A stretch of 22,859 nt of DNA from DATKKX01 sp035542775 (GCA_035542775.1 DATKKX010000071.1:1-22859), one strand, 5' to 3'. Counted from the stretch's first letter, positions 14,605 to 22,054 are shown. The notes: generated from the letters alone by a model not told the origin. A program made the numbers and translations.

Positions 14605-15798
14605 TTAAGTGGCGCCGGTTGTGATAGCCTCGGCCGCGCTGGTTGCGGCGGGCTGCGGCACGGCCGGCTCAGCAGCGGGTTCCGGCACGCGCTCGACTTC
14701 CTTGACGCGATGAGCGGCCGCGGCCTCCTGCGGAGTCGGTCCGACCTGTTTGGACCGCCGGCCGCCGGCCGGCGATTTGGCACCGCTTGCCGCCTGAGCG
14801 GGCTTGCCGCTGGTGAAGTACGCGCCGATATCTCGCCACTTCTTGTACCGGCGCCTGACGATCGTTTCTATTCGCGTCCGCTTGAGTTCCCGCAAGGTGT
14901 CGACGATGAACCGTTCCACGCTGGCGGCGGTCGCCGCCGGATCGCGGTGCGCTCCTCCCAGTGGCTCCTTGATGATCTCGTCGATCAGCCGCAATCGCTT
15001 CAGGTCCCTGGCGGTGAACTTCAAGGCTTTCGCTGCCGTGGAAGCGAATTCGGCGGACTTCCAGAGGATGGCGGCGCAGCCCTCGGGCGAGATGACCGAG
15101 TAATAGGCATGCTCCAGCATCGCCACGCGGTCCCCTACGCCGATGCCCAGGGCTCCTCCCGATCCGCCCTCGCCGATGACGACGCATAGAATCGGCACGC
15201 GCAGTCGGGACATTTCCTGGAGGTTGACCGCGATGGCATGGGCGATGCCCCGCTCCTCGGCGCCGATGCCGGGATAGGCCCCGGCGGTATCGATCAGAGC
15301 AATGATCGGCAGATTGAACTTCTCGGCCAGTCGCATCTTGGCAAGGGCCTTCCGGTACCCTTCCGGGTGGGCCATGCCAAAGCAGTTCTCCAACCGCTCC
15401 TTGGTGTCCTTGCCCTTATTGTGGCCCACCAGCATGCACTTGAAATTGCCGATGCGGCCGAAGCCGGTGATGATGGCCTTGTCGTCGCGATAGCCCTTGT
15501 CACCGTGCAGTTCGCAGAAATCGCGAACCATCATGTCGATGTAATCCGGAACCAGCGGCCGCTTGGGGTGCCGGGCCATCTGGACGACTTCCCAGGCATC
15601 CAGACGGCTGTACAACTTGCGTCGGGCAGCCAATAGCTCGGCTCGGACGGTGCGGATCATCGCCGAATGGTCGCGCCCGGAAGTGGCCTGGCTGGCCTCG
15701 AGCTCCTCGATCTGCCGCTCGATCTTGGCCAGAGGGCGCTCGAACTCCAGATACCCCCCCCTATCTGCTCCGTTCGATCCGTTCGGGGTAGTGCTCAT
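14605..15798 (-). CDS. accA: Acetyl-CoA carboxylase carboxyltransferase subunit alpha
   Basis: Predicted 397-aa subunit of cytoplasmic acetyl-CoA carboxylase. With AccD it transfers the carboxyl group from carboxybiotin to acetyl-CoA, giving malonyl-CoA for fatty-acid synthesis. The family core is intact: YLEFERPLAKIERQIEEL at the N-terminus, ARHPKRPLVPDYI (75-87), the crotonase-fold segments DTAGAYPGIGAEERG (170-184) and GEGGSGGALGIGVGD (209-223), and SVISPEGCAAILWK (234-247). E. coli AccA has 319 residues; here a low-complexity Ala/Pro/Glu-rich tail (about 331-397) is added. ATG 15798 has AGGA 6-7 nt upstream. accD is not in the window. It is divergent from purL; no clear promoter for accA was found in the shared spacer. 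Confidence 0.98.
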   Translation of the reverse strand: MSTTPNGSNGADRGGYLEFERPLAKIERQIEELEASQATSGRDHSAMIRTVRAELLAARRKLYSRLDAWEVVQMARHPKRPLVPDYIDMMVRDFCELHGDKGYRDDKAIITGFGRIGNFKCMLVGHNKGKDTKERLENCFGMAHPEGYRKALAKMRLAEKFNLPIIALIDTAGAYPGIGAEERGIAHAIAVNLQEMSRLRVPILCVVIGEGGSGGALGIGVGDRVAMLEHAYYSVISPEGCAAILWKSAEFASTAAKALKFTARDLKRLRLIDEIIKEPLGGAHRDPAATAASVERFIVDTLRELKRTRIETIVRRRYKKWRDIGAYFTSGKPAQAASGAKSPAGGRRSKQVGPTPQEAAAAHRVKEVERVPEPAAEPAVPQPAATSAAEAITTGAT

Positions 15799-16214
15799 TC
15801 AGATCCTTTGACAAGGCAACAGCATCGCCGAGTGCGTCCACCTGCTAGTTGTCGGTCATGTAGTTACCGGCATCTCGGCCAGTCGATGCCCTATCCTCGT
15901 GCAAGGCCCAACATCTCGTTCACTGCACTATGTTGGCCGCGCGCTACCTTCCACGCTGCAAAGATATAAGCGTCGAACCGGGCGTTTAAGTGCGGCGAAC
16001 TTGCTCGGGCTCTGGCCTGCCATCGCGCCGAGAAATCCGCCGGCCGGTTCGGCCGGTTGAGGGAGTAAGCTAGCCCAGACGTCGGCCGACGACAAGGAAA
16101 ATTTGACCGCAGGCCCAGGTCCGAGTATACTCCGGCCGCAGTGCTTGAGCGGCCTTAACAGCCATAATCTCTTTGAAGGCATGGTCTTAAGTTCGGCAGC
16201 TTAGTTGATTTTCC
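15799..16214. other. Divergent spacer accA / purL
   Basis: This 416-bp spacer has no gene. It contains the purL promoter, a perfect 10-bp palindrome GTCGGCCGAC at 16081-16090 just upstream of the -35, and a hairpin with one bulge (about 15905-15937, GGCCCAACAT paired with ATGTTGGCC). The palindrome is placed where an operator could sit, but no regulator can be named. Confidence 0.5.
16103..16131 (+). promoter_or_regulatory. Putative purL promoter (sigma70 type)
   Basis: TTGACC (16103-16108), a 17-bp spacer, then TATACT (16126-16131): five of six consensus bases in each box at the optimal spacing. A start near 16138 would give a leader of about 77 nt before purL. A 10-bp palindrome lies 12 bp upstream of the -35. 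Confidence 0.7.
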
Positions 16215-19200
16215 ATGAGCACAATCCGTATGGAACCATGGCAATTCGCCATTTATGTCCGCCCGGAACTGCCTGACCCCCGGAATGAGCAAGCCAAACA
16301 TCTTCTGGCTGATTTCAATATCGGTCCCGTTCAGAGTGTTCGGCTGGCTCGTCTGTATACCGTCTGGTTCCGCAATGGGCGCGACGGGCATCAGGAGTTA
16401 CTTGATCGGATTGCCCGCAAGCTGTTGACCGACCCGGTTTGCGAGGTCTGTAGCATCCGCGGGCCCGGCGAGACGATGCCCCTGCCTCCGAATACGCTTG
16501 TAGTGGAGGTCCATTTCAAGCCCGGCGTGATGGACACGGTGGCTGATTCGACCGCCTTGGCCTTGGCTGAGATGGGAATTCCGGATGTCAAAGTCGCCAC
16601 CGGGCGACGCTATGAGATATGTCCGATTCTCAGTCCGGCGGACGTTGCCCGGCTCCCCCGCCTGCTGGGCAACGATTGCGTCGAGGAGGTGACCATTGGC
16701 ACAAAGCCCCTCGGTCCGCCGCCCGCGCCGCCCGCCTATGACTTCAAGCTTCGGCGCGTCGCCCTCCGCGACTTGGGCGAGTCGGCGCTTGAGAAGCTCA
16801 GCCGGCAGGGGCATTTGTTCCTTTCGGTCGAGGAGATGTGCGTAATCCGCGACCATTACCGGATGCTGGGCCGAGATCCAACCGATCTGGAGCTTGAAAC
16901 GCTCGCCCAAACCTGGTCTGAGCACTGCGTACACAAGACCCTGCGGTCCCGTGTCGAGTACGTCGGAGCGCCGTTTCCACGCCCATGCCCCTGTGCACCC
17001 CAGCCCCAATCGGCGACGCCGCAGGCTTCGTCAGGGGATCAGCTTGGCGGCGGCATCCGAGCCGCTTCTGAACATGCTGTCCGCGTCGACTACGAGAACC
17101 TTCTCAAAGACACGATCGCCCGAGCCACGAGGGAATTGATTGACGAGAAACGCGGGCCCGAGTGCCTCTCCGTCTTCAAGGACAACGCCGGCATCATTGG
17201 CTTTGATGATCGTTATGGCGTTGCGTTCAAGGTCGAGACGCACAACCATCCGTCGGCCATTGAGCCGTACGGCGGCTCGGCCACGGGGATCGGCGGCGTC
17301 ATCCGCGACGTTCTGGGTTGCGGCTTGGCGGCCAAGCCGGTCGCGAACACCGACGTCTTCTGCGTGGCGCCACCCGACTGGCCGATCGAAACCGTTCCCA
17401 AGGGGGTGATTCATCCAAAGTCGATTCTCAAGGGCATCGTTGCGGGCGTCCGCGACTATGGCAACCGGATGGGGATTCCGACGGTAAATGGGGCGGTCTA
17501 TTTCGATCCTCGCTATCTCGGCAATCCGCTGGTGTACTGCGGGTGCATCGGCTTGATCCCAAGGGATCGCATCGGCAAGGCGGCCCGGCCAGGCGATGCC
17601 ATCCTGCTGCTAGGGGGCCGAACCGGTCGTGATGGCATTCACGGGGCGACTTTCAGCAGCGCTGAGCTGACTGACAAGCATGAGGATGAGTTCGCCCATG
17701 CGGTGCAGATCGGGAATCCCATTGAGGAGAAGAAGATCCTCGATGTTATCCTGCAGGCTCGCGAGTATTCCGGGCGCCATCCATCCTCAACGACTCCCCG
17801 CGTCGGCGCGGGGCGAACTGCGGCTCCGCGTTGCCTCTACTCCGCGATCACCGATTGCGGGGCGGGAGGTCTTTCCTCCGCCGTCGGTGAGATGGCCGCC
17901 GAAACCGGCGCGGAGGTCGAGCTCGACAAGGTTCCGCTGAAGTACGCGGGCCTCCGTTATGACGAGATCTGGATCTCCGAGGCACAGGAGAGGATGGTCC
18001 TGGCTGTGCCGGAGGCCGACGTTTCCGATCTGTTGGCCTTGGCTGCGGGGGAGGATGTCGAGGCCACCATCATCGGCCATTTTACCGACACAGGGCGGCT
18101 GACCGTGCGTTATCAGGGCACGCCGGTTGGGGACCTGGACCTGCGGTTTTTGCATGATGGCGTGCCGAAGGGCGTGCGGCGGGCTGAATGGTGGCCTGAT
18201 CCGCAACACACCGAGACTCACCGGGATGGTGCCGGACTGGCGAAGAGTTCTTCGGCACCGGCTATTAGCCGGCGCCACACTCAGGTGGGAGCAGGCTCCA
18301 GGGGGGAGCGGAGTCGTCTGCTTGGTGAGCTGCGCGGGCGGCTGGCCGATCCGACCATAGCATCCAAGCATTGGATCGTTCGGCAGTACGACCACGAGGT
18401 CCAGGGTGGGTCGGTCATCAAGCCGTTGGCGGGGCGGCGGCATGGCCCATCGGACGCGGCGGTCCTGCGTCCCCGACTGGATTCGAGCCGAGGAATCGCC
18501 GTCGGGTGCGGTCTGGCGCCGCAGCTTGCCGACATGGATCCCTATTGGATGGCCGTTGCCGCGATCGACGAAGCCTTGCGAAACGTAATCTGCGTGGGGG
18601 GTGATCCGAAGCAGACTGCCATCCTGGACAACTTCTGCTGGCCGCGGGCCGATGATGCGCGGAATCTGGGGGCGCTGGTCCGGGCCTGTCAGGCGTGTTA
18701 CGACGTGGCCAAGGCCTACGGCATTCCGTTCATCAGCGGCAAGGATTCCCTGAACAATGAGTTTGCCCTGGATCCTGCCGATGTGGAGACGGTGTGCGGG
18801 AACATCGAGCGGCGGATGGGTGTTGCTCCGCGCCTGACCGGCGGCCGGCTGGCCATTCCGTACACGCTGCTCATCTCGGCCGTTTCGCTGATCGATGATG
18901 TGAGCCAATGCGTGAGCATGGACCTCAAGCAGGACGGGTCACAGCTTTACCTGATCGGCCAGCCGACGACGTTCCGCAGTGATGCCCGGGCTGGGCGGCC
19001 GGTGTTCGATTTGGGCCTGGCCGCGGAAACGCACCAGACGGTCGCCAGGATGATCAGCGAGGGCCTCGTTCGGGCAGTGCATGACCTGAGCGACGGCGGC
19101 GTGCTGGTGGCCTGCGCGGAGATGAGCCTGGCGGCGGATCGGTCGTGCCGACTACACGGGTTCGGGGACTGGATAACCGAGACAGACGAAACCAGCCGAT

Positions 19201-19466
19201 CGCCGCGACTGTCCGGTGGCGGGAGCGAGAATGAGGTCGACTTTTACTTCGGGGAATCGCCGGCGCTTTACGTGGTCGAGGTGGCCAACGAACGCTACGA
19301 CGACTTCGTCCGCCGCGCGAGCACGACTCCATCGCTGCTGATCGCGACGGTCGAACCGAAGGCCAAGGGGGCCGAGCCGGTGTTTGAGTTCGAGACCGGC
19401 TCTGAACTAGTCGGCGTGCCCTTGCGCGGACTTCGCTCCGCGTGGCAGGGCACGCTTGATTGGTAA
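16215..19466 (+). CDS. purL: Phosphoribosylformylglycinamidine synthase, PurS-PurS-PurL fusion
   Basis: Predicted 1083-aa cytoplasmic enzyme of purine synthesis, converting FGAR to FGAM with ATP and ammonia from a glutaminase. Residues 9-85 align by eye with PurS (FAIYVRPELPDP..., VQSVRLARLYTVW, ARKLLTDPVCEVCSI). Residues 94-160 form a second PurS-like unit (LVVEVHFKPGVMDTVAD...GRRYEI). The PurL part follows: TWSEHC (233-238), FKVETHNHPSAIEPYGG (from about 338), TDCGAGGLSSAVGEMA, VRQYDHEVQGGSVIKPL, FISGKDSLNNEF and AVHDLSDGGVLVACAEM. No PurQ glutaminase domain is fused (E. coli PurL, about 1295 aa, has one), so a separate PurQ must exist elsewhere. Three low-complexity insertions at about 253-288, 519-540 and 663-703 interrupt the catalytic part. 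ATG 16215 has no clear ribosome binding site; Met6 (16230) is an alternative. Confidence 0.95.
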   Translation: MSTIRMEPWQFAIYVRPELPDPRNEQAKHLLADFNIGPVQSVRLARLYTVWFRNGRDGHQELLDRIARKLLTDPVCEVCSIRGPGETMPLPPNTLVVEVHFKPGVMDTVADSTALALAEMGIPDVKVATGRRYEICPILSPADVARLPRLLGNDCVEEVTIGTKPLGPPPAPPAYDFKLRRVALRDLGESALEKLSRQGHLFLSVEEMCVIRDHYRMLGRDPTDLELETLAQTWSEHCVHKTLRSRVEYVGAPFPRPCPCAPQPQSATPQASSGDQLGGGIRAASEHAVRVDYENLLKDTIARATRELIDEKRGPECLSVFKDNAGIIGFDDRYGVAFKVETHNHPSAIEPYGGSATGIGGVIRDVLGCGLAAKPVANTDVFCVAPPDWPIETVPKGVIHPKSILKGIVAGVRDYGNRMGIPTVNGAVYFDPRYLGNPLVYCGCIGLIPRDRIGKAARPGDAILLLGGRTGRDGIHGATFSSAELTDKHEDEFAHAVQIGNPIEEKKILDVILQAREYSGRHPSSTTPRVGAGRTAAPRCLYSAITDCGAGGLSSAVGEMAAETGAEVELDKVPLKYAGLRYDEIWISEAQERMVLAVPEADVSDLLALAAGEDVEATIIGHFTDTGRLTVRYQGTPVGDLDLRFLHDGVPKGVRRAEWWPDPQHTETHRDGAGLAKSSSAPAISRRHTQVGAGSRGERSRLLGELRGRLADPTIASKHWIVRQYDHEVQGGSVIKPLAGRRHGPSDAAVLRPRLDSSRGIAVGCGLAPQLADMDPYWMAVAAIDEALRNVICVGGDPKQTAILDNFCWPRADDARNLGALVRACQACYDVAKAYGIPFISGKDSLNNEFALDPADVETVCGNIERRMGVAPRLTGGRLAIPYTLLISAVSLIDDVSQCVSMDLKQDGSQLYLIGQPTTFRSDARAGRPVFDLGLAAETHQTVARMISEGLVRAVHDLSDGGVLVACAEMSLAADRSCRLHGFGDWITETDETSRSPRLSGGGSENEVDFYFGESPALYVVEVANERYDDFVRRASTTPSLLIATVEPKAKGAEPVFEFETGSELVGVPLRGLRSAWQGTLDW
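17796..17813. repeat. Palindrome inside purL insertion 2
   Basis: Perfect 7-bp stem CCCCGCG/CGCGGGG with a TCGG loop, within the in-frame insertion coding for about residues 519-540. It is followed by a smaller GCGG-CT-CCGC stem. The structure looks like a REP-type unit rather than normal coding sequence. Confidence 0.65.
18254..18276. repeat. Palindrome inside purL insertion 3
   Basis: CCGGCTA-T-TAGCCGG (18258-18272) is a perfect 7-bp inverted repeat with a one-base centre. It extends by GGC/GCC beyond a single mismatch on each side. It lies in the in-frame insertion coding for about residues 663-703. Confidence 0.7.
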
Positions 19467-19500
19467 TCAGCTCAAACAGATATTGATTTTGCGTGCTGGC

Positions 19501-20496
19501 TCAAGCGGCTAAAAAGTCTTCCTGAAGCTTGGATCGCAGCTTGGCCAGGGCCTTGTTCTGGATCTGCCGGACGCGCTCCTTGGTGACGCCGATGAGCATG
19601 CCGACCTGCTCGAGGGTCTTAGGCCCTTCGCCTTCGATGCCCTCGATGTGGCCGAGATTAAAGCGAGCCTGGATCACCTTGACCTCCACGTCGTTGAGCA
19701 GGGCGGCATTGCTCTGGATGATGCCGCGGAGCTCATCGACGCACTCAGCCTCGTGCATGTCGCGTTGCTCTTCCTGATAGTGGCTCTTTTCGAGAGTCGG
19801 GTCGAACTCGGTCGGGAATCGGCCCCGATAACGGCCGGTTCGCATGGCGACACGGCTGAAGCTCTTGAGGATGGCCCGGCAGGCGTAGGTGCTGAATTTG
19901 AACCCGCGGCCGCAGTCGAACTTGTCGACGCTGCGGAGCAGGGCCATGTTGCCCTCGCTGATCAGCTCGGCGAAATCGACGGCGCCCAGCCGGGTCCTTT
20001 TAGCCATGGCCAGGACCAGCGGGACGTTGGCCTGGACGATCTCGCAGCGGGCGCCGATGGCCTGGGCGTGCCACCAGAGAAGCTCCCGGGCCGCGGGAAG
20101 CGTCAACCGTTTCTCGGCGAACTTGGCCAGCAGTTTGGACATCCGGTAGCGAGCGTAGTTCAGCCGGAGGAACAGCCGTTGCTCCTCGGCGAGGACGAGG
20201 GTCGATCGTGGCATGGCGGAGGTATCGTCGAGTTGGGAGACGTCGCCGCTCGTAGACCAGGGCCGGGTCGAGCGGGTGCTCCGGACTTCGGCAGCATAGA
20301 GCTTGCGGGCGATGCCACCCTGATTGAAGGACGGGTGGGCGATGTACTCACACGGCTCCGAGAGGATCCGCAGCAGCTCGCCGCGGGCGTCGGCATCAAG
20401 ATGTTGAAGGAGTGAGTCGGCAGGCAGGCGAGCGGTAGGCAGGTTGGTGGTGGTCGTCTGCTGGCAGGCGGCGTCTGTCGCGATGGCCGGTGTCAT
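19501..20496 (-). CDS. Sigma-70 family RNA polymerase sigma factor
   Basis: Predicted 331-aa sigma factor that directs RNA polymerase to promoters. Residues 1-100 are a variable extension without a region 1.1 signature. Residues 102-122 (LAEEQRLFLRLNYARYRMSKL) could be the end of region 1.2. Region 2 spans about 153-220 (VQANVPLVLAMAKR, DFAELISEGNMALLRSVDKFDCGRGFKFSTYACRAILKSF). Region 4 spans about 264-326, with the helix-turn-helix KTLEQVGMLIGVTKERVRQIQNKALAKL. The YATWWIRQ motif of housekeeping region 2.3, whose tandem Trp help melt the -10, reads YACRAILK here, and region 3 is short (about 221-263). It is therefore probably an alternative (group 2/3-like) factor, not RpoD. ATG 20496 has GGGAG about 10 nt upstream. 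A promoter at 20744-20771 implies a leader of about 240 nt. It converges on purL with a 34-bp gap. Confidence 0.92.
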   Translation of the reverse strand: MTPAIATDAACQQTTTTNLPTARLPADSLLQHLDADARGELLRILSEPCEYIAHPSFNQGGIARKLYAAEVRSTRSTRPWSTSGDVSQLDDTSAMPRSTLVLAEEQRLFLRLNYARYRMSKLLAKFAEKRLTLPAARELLWWHAQAIGARCEIVQANVPLVLAMAKRTRLGAVDFAELISEGNMALLRSVDKFDCGRGFKFSTYACRAILKSFSRVAMRTGRYRGRFPTEFDPTLEKSHYQEEQRDMHEAECVDELRGIIQSNAALLNDVEVKVIQARFNLGHIEGIEGEGPKTLEQVGMLIGVTKERVRQIQNKALAKLRSKLQEDFLAA

Positions 20497-20576
20497 GGCT
20501 GTGGACTCCCGTGACCTCCGTGGGCCACTTGGTCTCGGCGGCAGGAGGGATGGTGCTCGGTAGGAGAGAAGGTCGC

Positions 20577-20593
20577 TCGATGCGAAGCATCGA
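20577..20593. repeat. Leader hairpin, 7-bp stem
   Basis: TCGATGC-GAA-GCATCGA on the plus strand; the same stem with a TTC loop forms in the sigma-factor mRNA leader, about 80-97 nt before the start codon. Confidence 0.7.
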
Positions 20594-20674
20594 ACCCCAC
20601 GACCAACCGTGAGTCCTGCTGCCGTATGGACTGCAGTGCAGCTTTTTTTGACCGGGCTTCGGATGCTCGCTCTC

Positions 20675-20711
20675 AGCCGTCCGACCGGTCGGCGGCTCTG
20701 CCGGGAGAGCC
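20675..20711. repeat. Two overlapping, mutually exclusive hairpins
   Basis: Stem A pairs AGCCG+CCGACC (20675-20679, 20681-20686) with GGTCGG+CGGCT (20687-20697), leaving one bulged T at 20680. Stem B pairs GGCTCT (20694-20699) with AGAGCC (20706-20711) around a 6-nt loop. The stems share 20694-20697, so they cannot form together. Confidence 0.6.
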
Positions 20712-20743
20712 GTGCGGGGGGAGTCGTTTGCTACTGCATGTGA

Positions 20744-20771
20744 AATATAGCACAGAAAAGGAGAGCGGCAA
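20744..20771 (-). promoter_or_regulatory. Putative promoter of the sigma-factor gene
   Basis: Read on the minus strand: TTGCCG (20771-20766), a 16-bp spacer, then TATATT (20749-20744). It lies in a local AT-rich stretch upstream of the sigma gene. The TTGACTT-rich pentamer tract further upstream (20866-20885) offers alternative -35 sequences. Confidence 0.55.
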
Positions 20772-21070
20772 ATCAGGGCTAACGATAAAAGGCAAGAAAA
20801 TGTTACGAGCTGTGAGGAGATGTGGTTGTAACTACTGCTAGTTAATGGTGATAGGTCGGTGAAAAAAGTCAAGTCAAGTCAAGTGGAATTTCTTGCGGAG
20901 GTCAATAACAGGATAAGTAACACTTTTTATGAGCGTATATAAGGCACGACTGGGTATTTTTGCCCGGATTCGCGGACGAGGCTGGGTCCTCGTAATGAGG
21001 TGGTTTGCTTATAGGTTTACATGGTTGCCATAATCTCTTTGCTGGTGCGATTCACTTTTCTACCGAGCGA
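20772..21070. other. AT-rich spacer without a recognisable gene
   Basis: Base composition drops clearly below that of the flanking genes. The stretch has a pentanucleotide repeat at 20866-20885, a TATATAA box near 20936-20942, and a TTGCTT-18-CATAAT arrangement on the plus strand at 21005-21034 that could be a weak promoter. No open frame with a recognisable domain was found. Confidence 0.5.
20866..20885. repeat. Pentanucleotide repeat AAGTC
   Basis: Three perfect AAGTC units plus AAGTG, preceded by an A-run. On the minus strand it reads as repeated TTGACTTGACT. A similar short GACTGACTTGACTT run occurs at about 14584-14597, downstream of the lipoprotein gene's upstream spacer. Confidence 0.75.
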
Positions 21071-21196
21071 TCAATCAGATTGGGCATTGTCGAGTGCCTC
21101 GAAGCGACGGACGAGGCGGTCGTAGAGTGTGCCGCCGCAGGTCTGGCGGGTATTCATGAAGATGCGCCACCCGCCCCTTGACACCAGGACGCTCAT
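21071..21196 (-). pseudogene. Possible C-terminal gene remnant
   Basis: The frame ending at TGA 21071 reads RGGWRIFMNTRQTCGGTLYDRLVRRFEALD near its end. This looks like real protein, with G/C-rich third positions in contrast to the AT-rich DNA beside it. Upstream the frame loses that character and enters the presumed terminator of the neighbouring gene. An ATG at 21196 would give only 41 aa. I do not recognise the family. It may be the tail of a decayed gene or a chance frame. Confidence 0.25.
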
Positions 21197-21222
21197 AGGA
21201 GGTGTTCGTGAGAGGAGGCTGT

Positions 21223-21264
21223 AAAAAGCGAGTGGACGTTGACGCCAAACGAAGGGCATCAACG
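21223..21264 (-). terminator. Putative intrinsic terminator after the first PEP-CTERM gene
   Basis: On the minus strand CGTTGATGCC (21264-21255) pairs with GGCGTCAACG (21246-21237), a 10-bp stem with one G-T pair and an 8-nt loop, followed 9 nt later by TTTTT (21227-21223). It begins about 20 nt after the stop codon of the gene ending at 21284. The T-run is rather far from the stem. Confidence 0.5.
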
Positions 21265-21283
21265 CCCACCCCCAGTCTCGCGA

Positions 21284-22000
21284 TTACAGCTCGCGCGGGC
21301 GTCGCCGGGAAATCAGCAGTGCCCCGCCGATGAGGAGGGCGAGGGCGCTGGCCGGTTCCGGCGTGATCAGGCGGACGTTGTCCATGCCAATGTCCCAGGT
21401 CCGGACCGGGAAGGCGTAGCCGATCTCACCGTAGATGAGCTCCACCGCATCGATGTTGTGCATGAGGAACTGCCAGTCGGCATCAGTGCCGGGCGTTCCG
21501 TTGCCCTCGTAGATCGTCCATCCGGCCGGGATGGTCAGCGAGGAGGAGGGAATCGGATAGTAGTAGGATTGCCAGCCAGCGCCGATGGTCGGAGACGCCG
21601 GGCCAGTATACCAGGCCTCGATTCCGGTGATGTAATCGCCGCCATTGGTCCAATGGAGCCGCAACGTCTCGCCGATCCCATCGGAACCTTCCATATCGAA
21701 GCCTCTGTCCGCGCGGAGATCGACGCTGAAGCCGGTGACGCCTTTGCTCACATAATCTCCGGCGAAGACATTGGTCGGGTCGGGCATGAACTGGAACTCC
21801 GGCTCGCCGCGCCCTTCCGTGGCCTTCAGCCACGCGTCCGGATTACCGCCTGTGGGCATGATCCACGTGTTTTGGTTAATGCCGAACCAATTGCCGTTGT
21901 TGATGCCGTTCTCGAAATCCGCGACAACGTCGCCCACTGCCTGAGCCGCTCCCACGGTCAGGACCACCATGCTCAACAACGAGATACCCAGAATTCGCAT
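21284..22000 (-). CDS. PEP-CTERM anchored exported protein
   Basis: Predicted 238-aa surface or secreted protein. It starts with a signal peptide (MRILGISLLSMVVLTVGAAQA) and ends with a PEP-CTERM sorting tag: TPEP, then the hydrophobic helix ASALALLIGGALLI, then the basic tail SRRRPREL. In known systems an exosortase cuts at the PEP motif. The middle (DFENGINNGNWFGINQN...PTGGNPDAWL...WDIGMDNVRL) has the layout of a jelly-roll, carbohydrate-binding-like beta-sandwich common in planctomycete PEP-CTERM proteins; no ligand can be named. ATG 22000 has a strong AGGAGAGG about 6 nt upstream, which decides against the longer frame to 22093. It is a tandem paralogue of the gene 119 bp upstream. No exosortase gene is in the window. 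Confidence 0.92.
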   Translation of the reverse strand: MRILGISLLSMVVLTVGAAQAVGDVVADFENGINNGNWFGINQNTWIMPTGGNPDAWLKATEGRGEPEFQFMPDPTNVFAGDYVSKGVTGFSVDLRADRGFDMEGSDGIGETLRLHWTNGGDYITGIEAWYTGPASPTIGAGWQSYYYPIPSSSLTIPAGWTIYEGNGTPGTDADWQFLMHNIDAVELIYGEIGYAFPVRTWDIGMDNVRLITPEPASALALLIGGALLISRRRPREL

Positions 22001-22054
22001 GACTACCTCTCCTCTCCATGAAGAAAACAAAACTCGCCAGATCGATGTTTCTCT

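Larger units (their letters stand above)
20497..20743 (-). promoter_or_regulatory. Long structured 5' leader of the sigma-factor gene
   Basis: About 240 nt separate the predicted transcript start (near 20737) from the ATG at 20496. The leader contains an 11-bp stem with one bulge (20675-20697), a second stem that shares bases with it (20694-20711), and a TCGATGC/GCATCGA hairpin with a 3-nt loop (20577-20593). No known riboswitch class was recognised. The minus frame open through here has no domain and is not called as coding. Confidence 0.5.

Noticed and set aside
17787..18908. 373-codon minus-strand frame
   Set aside because: Antisense to purL, with no recognisable domain.
20631..20648. CTGCA-G-TGCAG followed by seven T on the plus strand as a terminator
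   Set aside because: The stem is only 5 bp with a one-base loop, and no plus-strand gene ends there. On the strand that is transcribed the T-run is an A-run.
20396..20872. 158-codon minus-strand frame covering the sigma-gene leader
   Set aside because: It has no domain, overlaps the sigma gene in another frame, and would start upstream of the predicted promoter.
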